NCBI GenBank assembly: GCA_030019325.1
Contig: JASEFB010000039.1
Location: forward strand, 1-16,926
Direction of reading: 5' to 3'
DNA length: 16,926 nt
DNA from: an archaeon
GTDB taxonomy: Archaea > Halobacteriota > Syntropharchaeia > Alkanophagales > Methanospirareceae
Shown: positions 14,324 through 16,926 of the stretch, piece after piece
Layout of the letters: every line of letters starts with the position of its first letter
Numbering within the stretch: position 1 is the first letter of the stretch
Notes under the pieces: generated by a model
The model's input: the letters and a program-made list of their open reading frames with translations, nothing else
What the model was told of the DNA's origin: nothing
The model's database searches: none
Program-made: the position numbers and the translations under genes

Positions 14324-15685
14324 ATGGATAAGCCCTGGAAAGGTATGACTTTACTGGATTTCCTGCACTCGAAGAAGGATGGAGACGAAGAGAAGGGTGA
14401 GGTTGAGAGCGAACGAGAAACAGGGATAGAAGGAATCGAGGAAGAGAAGGGGGTAGAAGCACCGCACATATACACCGTCCAAGAGGTTACGAGATACATT
14501 CGGCAGCGATTAGACGAGGATGAGGTGCTGAGGGATATTTATATCAAGGGCGAGCTGTCCAATCTCAGCCAGCCTACATCTGGTCATTTATACTTCACGC
14601 TCAAGGATGAATTTTCGGAGTTGCAGTGCGTGATGTTCAGGGAACGAAACCTCGATCTGAAGTTTATCCCCGAAGATGGGATGAGCGTGATCGTCAGAGG
14701 TCATATAAGTGTGTATGAGAAGCGAGGCAGATACCAGTTATACGTGGAGGAGATACAGGAGGCGGGGATAGGTGCGCTCTATCTCGCATTTGAGCAGTTA
14801 AAGAAGAAGTTGAAGGAGGAAGGGCTGTTTGACGTGGTGTATAAGAAGCCGATACCGAGTTTCCCAGCCCGAATAGGCATTATCACCTCGCCAACCGGTG
14901 CGGCTATCAGAGATATGTTAAAGATTACGAAGAAACGGTTCCCGCACGTCCATATCTTGCTAGCTCCTGTTGCCGTTCAGGGTGAAGAAGCCCCTGCGCA
15001 AATTGTAAGGGCCATTCAGCTAATGAACCGATATAGTGCAGAACGGGAGAAGATAGATGTGCTTATCGTGGGTCGAGGAGGGGGGTCGATGGAAGAACTG
15101 TGGGCGTTTAACGAAGAATGTGTGGCCCGGGAGATCTTCTCATCGGAAATCCCTGTGATTTCTGCGGTGGGGCATGAGACGGACTTTACCATCGCGGATT
15201 TTGTGGCTGATAAACGAGCTGCGACCCCTTCAGAAGCGGCAGAGCTCGTTGTGCCGGACAACCGTGAGATAGAGAAGAACCTGCGGTCTTTGGAGTTGCG
15301 GACGCGGCAGAATCTTTTTAAAGCGATTGAATTTTACCGGAAGCGGTTAGAGGTTATAGAGAAGAGCATCTTATTTAGAAAGCCCACCGAGCGGATAAAC
15401 CAATATCGGCAGACGTTAGATGAACTCAAGCGGAGTATCGTTGCTGAGATCACGCATCTCGTGACCGTGCAGAGTAAAAGTTTACAGGCCCTGATGGGCA
15501 AACTGGACGCGTTAAGCCCGTTGGCAATCCTTGAGCGGGGGTATAGTATCTGTTCGAAATTGCCGGAAGGGAAGATTGTACGGAGTATAACTGATATTTC
15601 GGTTGGTGATGCGCTCAAGGTATTATTCAAGGATGGAGCGGCAGTTTCAGAAGTGAAGGAGAAGGACGTAAAGAAGCAGTATTAA
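14324..15685 (+). CDS. xseA: Exonuclease VII large subunit
   Basis: XseA is the catalytic subunit of a nuclease that degrades single-stranded DNA from both ends. The 453-residue protein has an N-terminal acidic extension (1-47), an OB fold (49-145, IKGELSNLSQPTSGHLYF), then the catalytic core. The four catalytic residues known from E. coli are present: Asp197 in SPTGAAIRD, Arg251 in RGGGSMEELW, and His284 and Asp287 in AVGHETDFT. A coiled-coil stretch (about 312-390) and the closing LSPLAILERGYSI follow. GGAG lies 6 nt before the ATG, which starts 2 nt after the J-like stop, so it belongs to the chaperone transcript. No XseB is encoded here, although the bacterial enzyme needs many small subunits. 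Confidence 0.95.
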   Translation: MDKPWKGMTLLDFLHSKKDGDEEKGEVESERETGIEGIEEEKGVEAPHIYTVQEVTRYIRQRLDEDEVLRDIYIKGELSNLSQPTSGHLYFTLKDEFSELQCVMFRERNLDLKFIPEDGMSVIVRGHISVYEKRGRYQLYVEEIQEAGIGALYLAFEQLKKKLKEEGLFDVVYKKPIPSFPARIGIITSPTGAAIRDMLKITKKRFPHVHILLAPVAVQGEEAPAQIVRAIQLMNRYSAEREKIDVLIVGRGGGSMEELWAFNEECVAREIFSSEIPVISAVGHETDFTIADFVADKRAATPSEAAELVVPDNREIEKNLRSLELRTRQNLFKAIEFYRKRLEVIEKSILFRKPTERINQYRQTLDELKRSIVAEITHLVTVQSKSLQALMGKLDALSPLAILERGYSICSKLPEGKIVRSITDISVGDALKVLFKDGAAVSEVKEKDVKKQY

Positions 15686-15690
15686 ACAGT

Positions 15691-15726
15691 CGGATACCGT
15701 TATCCGGTTTATGTTTTGTCTTCTTA
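15691..15726 (+). terminator. Hairpin terminator after xseA
   Basis: CGGATA (15691-15696) and TATCCG (15701-15706) form a perfect 6-bp stem with a CCGT loop, 5 nt after the xseA stop. A T-rich tract (15707-15726) follows. It lies between converging genes and probably ends the rightward unit. Confidence 0.65.
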
Positions 15727-15745
15727 TTATTATAGATTGGCGAGG

Positions 15746-16300
15746 CTACACGAAGTTGTTACTCTCATATTCAAACTCTATTGGCTTGTCATTTATTAAA
15801 AGCTCTTTTAGCACAGGGCAACAGGTAGAATCCACGGAAACAATTACTGAGGTATTTTTTACATCTCGTTGGCTCTCGATTAGCACCCCCTTCCCTTCAG
15901 GAACAAAATAACTTTCTATCCCCCATTCAATAAATAATTGATTCTCGAAGGAATTTATCACCTTTCCCTTCATACAGACTTGATTCATCTCCAAACTGGG
16001 TTTTGAATGACTTACAGAGTCAATGGTCCAGAATTTTTCTTTTTTGGATAAGCTCGCATAAATCGTCTGCCCAGATGAAAAATTGGTATCGTGAGGTAGA
16101 CTGCTCAAATCTATTCTTGAGATTTTATAGCTTAAAGCCACGTAATCTCCTCTGAACAGATCTCTTGGATCAACTGGAGCAGTCTCCAGTAAGATCTCTT
16201 GCCCAAAACTATATGTAAATAATTTTATGCCCAAAAACACTAAAATTACTATTGCTGGGATCGATACAACCAATATAAATTGCTTTTTATCCATCATCAT
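15746..16300 (-). CDS. GDYXXLXY-domain membrane-anchored protein
   Basis: The 184-residue protein has a single N-terminal membrane helix (about 8-28) after MMMDKK, then an extracytoplasmic beta-rich domain that contains the name motif GDYVALSY (51-58), preceded by PVDPRDLFR. The family is mostly bacterial and its members usually sit beside DUF2157 or DUF4401 membrane proteins, as here. The function is unknown. The start codon overlaps the upstream stop (ATGA), and three consecutive in-frame ATGs offer starts. Two adjacent Cys (VDSTCCPV) near the C-terminus are unusual. Confidence 0.85.
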   Translation of the reverse strand: MMMDKKQFILVVSIPAIVILVFLGIKLFTYSFGQEILLETAPVDPRDLFRGDYVALSYKISRIDLSSLPHDTNFSSGQTIYASLSKKEKFWTIDSVSHSKPSLEMNQVCMKGKVINSFENQLFIEWGIESYFVPEGKGVLIESQRDVKNTSVIVSVDSTCCPVLKELLINDKPIEFEYESNNFV

Positions 16301-16926
16301 GAGCCTCTTATATCGCTTATAAGTGATCTTCTCTTCTTCTCTAAATACCAGCCCAACCCTAAGAGTATGAGTCCCCCGGTGATGAAAGCAAGAGACTTTG
16401 GTAATAATTTATACAACGTTGTATAATACAGATGCAAAATCCCTACCACAAAAAAGAGCATCCCGATATTGATGAAAGGCACGGTGGATTTGTAGTATCC
16501 TATTAAGATGCTCCCAATAGCTATGGCAAAAAACATCAAATTATATACGATAAGCAATATTGTAGCGACGCGGGGATCTAATGTTGTATAGGTATAGCCA
16601 TATCTTGTGATTGTAACCATCATTGCTTCTTTGAAGAAGGTTAATATCCAGAGAACGACCCACCCCAAAAATGCTATGAGAATAAGAAAAAACTCGTGCT
16701 TAACCGGTTTAAATCTCTCATACATTACAATACCACTGGCAACCGAAATGAGAGAGGCTATACCAAATAAAACAAAGAGAAGCTGAATTATCCAGTTAGT
16801 CGTAGTAATTTCTCCCAGAATCTTTTCATAAGGGGATACTAAACTAAAATAAAAGTATGCAATTAAGATAAAGAATAAACCCGTCCCTTGATAAGTAAGT
16901 CGAAAGTGAGAGTAGCGCTCAATTCG
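16297..16926 (-). CDS. DUF2157-like polytopic membrane protein, 5' end outside window
   Basis: The frame is open without a stop from 16299 to the window edge, giving 209 residues. The Met at 16725 is internal, because the translated upstream part is again hydrophobic (GTGLFFILIAYFYFSLV, WIIQLLFVLFGIASLIS). At least six membrane segments alternate with short loops. The end FINIGMLFFVVGILHLYY, a further helix, GGLILLGLGWYLEKKRR and a basic tail match the C-terminal layout of DUF2157/DUF4401 proteins. It overlaps the GDYXXLXY gene by ATGA and is surely cotranscribed with it. The function is unknown. Confidence 0.8.
   Translation of the reverse strand, partial: RIERYSHFRLTYQGTGLFFILIAYFYFSLVSPYEKILGEITTTNWIIQLLFVLFGIASLISVASGIVMYERFKPVKHEFFLILIAFLGWVVLWILTFFKEAMMVTITRYGYTYTTLDPRVATILLIVYNLMFFAIAIGSILIGYYKSTVPFINIGMLFFVVGILHLYYTTLYKLLPKSLAFITGGLILLGLGWYLEKKRRSLISDIRGS

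Noticed and set aside
14324..14464. XseA N-terminal extension as a fused XseB
   Set aside because: It is low-complexity and acidic, without the FEEALxELExIVxxLE-type helices of XseB.
1..16926. CRISPR array, insertion sequence or prophage
   Set aside because: No regularly spaced repeats, transposase or integrase frames, or terminal repeats with target duplications were seen on either strand.

Overview
The window looks like euryarchaeal DNA. It carries the small subunit of archaeal DNA polymerase D (DP1), a tetraether lipid synthase of the MJ0619 family, an archaeal-style thioredoxin with a charged N-terminal helix, short-leader promoters with TATA boxes such as TTTAAATA, and GTGA/GGAG ribosome sites. 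It also holds genes of bacterial descent that some archaea have acquired: GrpE/DnaK, exonuclease VII large subunit and a DUF2157/GDYXXLXY pair. This mix of tetraether synthesis with bacterial-type genes would fit an ANME-1/Methanophagales or related Halobacteriota lineage. That placement is an inference without a phylogeny.

Layout. A few codons of a probable PIN-domain protein end at 51 (+). A leftward block (81-4660) holds a polyprenyl diphosphate synthase, DNA topoisomerase I and GatA; topA and gatA are very tightly linked. A short divergent promoter (4661-4739) separates it from the rightward tetraether synthase gene tes (4740-6239). A 367-bp gap follows (6240-6606), with an isolated strong TATA box, a possible 43-codon leaderless ORF, a nested inverted repeat and a 12-bp direct repeat. 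A second rightward block (6607-10263) encodes thioredoxin, PolD DP1, a cis-prenyltransferase (UppS) and ThpR. A near-identical hairpin element lies in two of its spacers. A third rightward block (10356-15685) has its own promoter with an inverted repeat and encodes GrpE, DnaK, a J-like protein and XseA. A hairpin with a T-rich tail closes it. The right end is leftward: a GDYXXLXY-domain protein and the 3' part of a DUF2157-like membrane protein whose reading frame runs off the window edge.

Most notable is the grpE-dnaK-J block, which is a remodelled Hsp70 machine. GrpE has a long coiled-coil tail built from two 35-residue repeats. DnaK has lost the helical lid of its substrate-binding domain and carries a ubiquitin-like beta-grasp domain instead, and it has a non-canonical interdomain linker and a His at the usual T199 position. 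The partner has three J-like segments, none with the HPD tripeptide. All three proteins are altered at the points where a normal Hsp70 cycle is controlled, and they are co-encoded with a tight overlap, so they probably evolved together as a dedicated system. A second theme is isoprenoid lipid metabolism: the polyprenyl synthase, Tes and UppS lie within about 9.6 kb, although in different transcription units.
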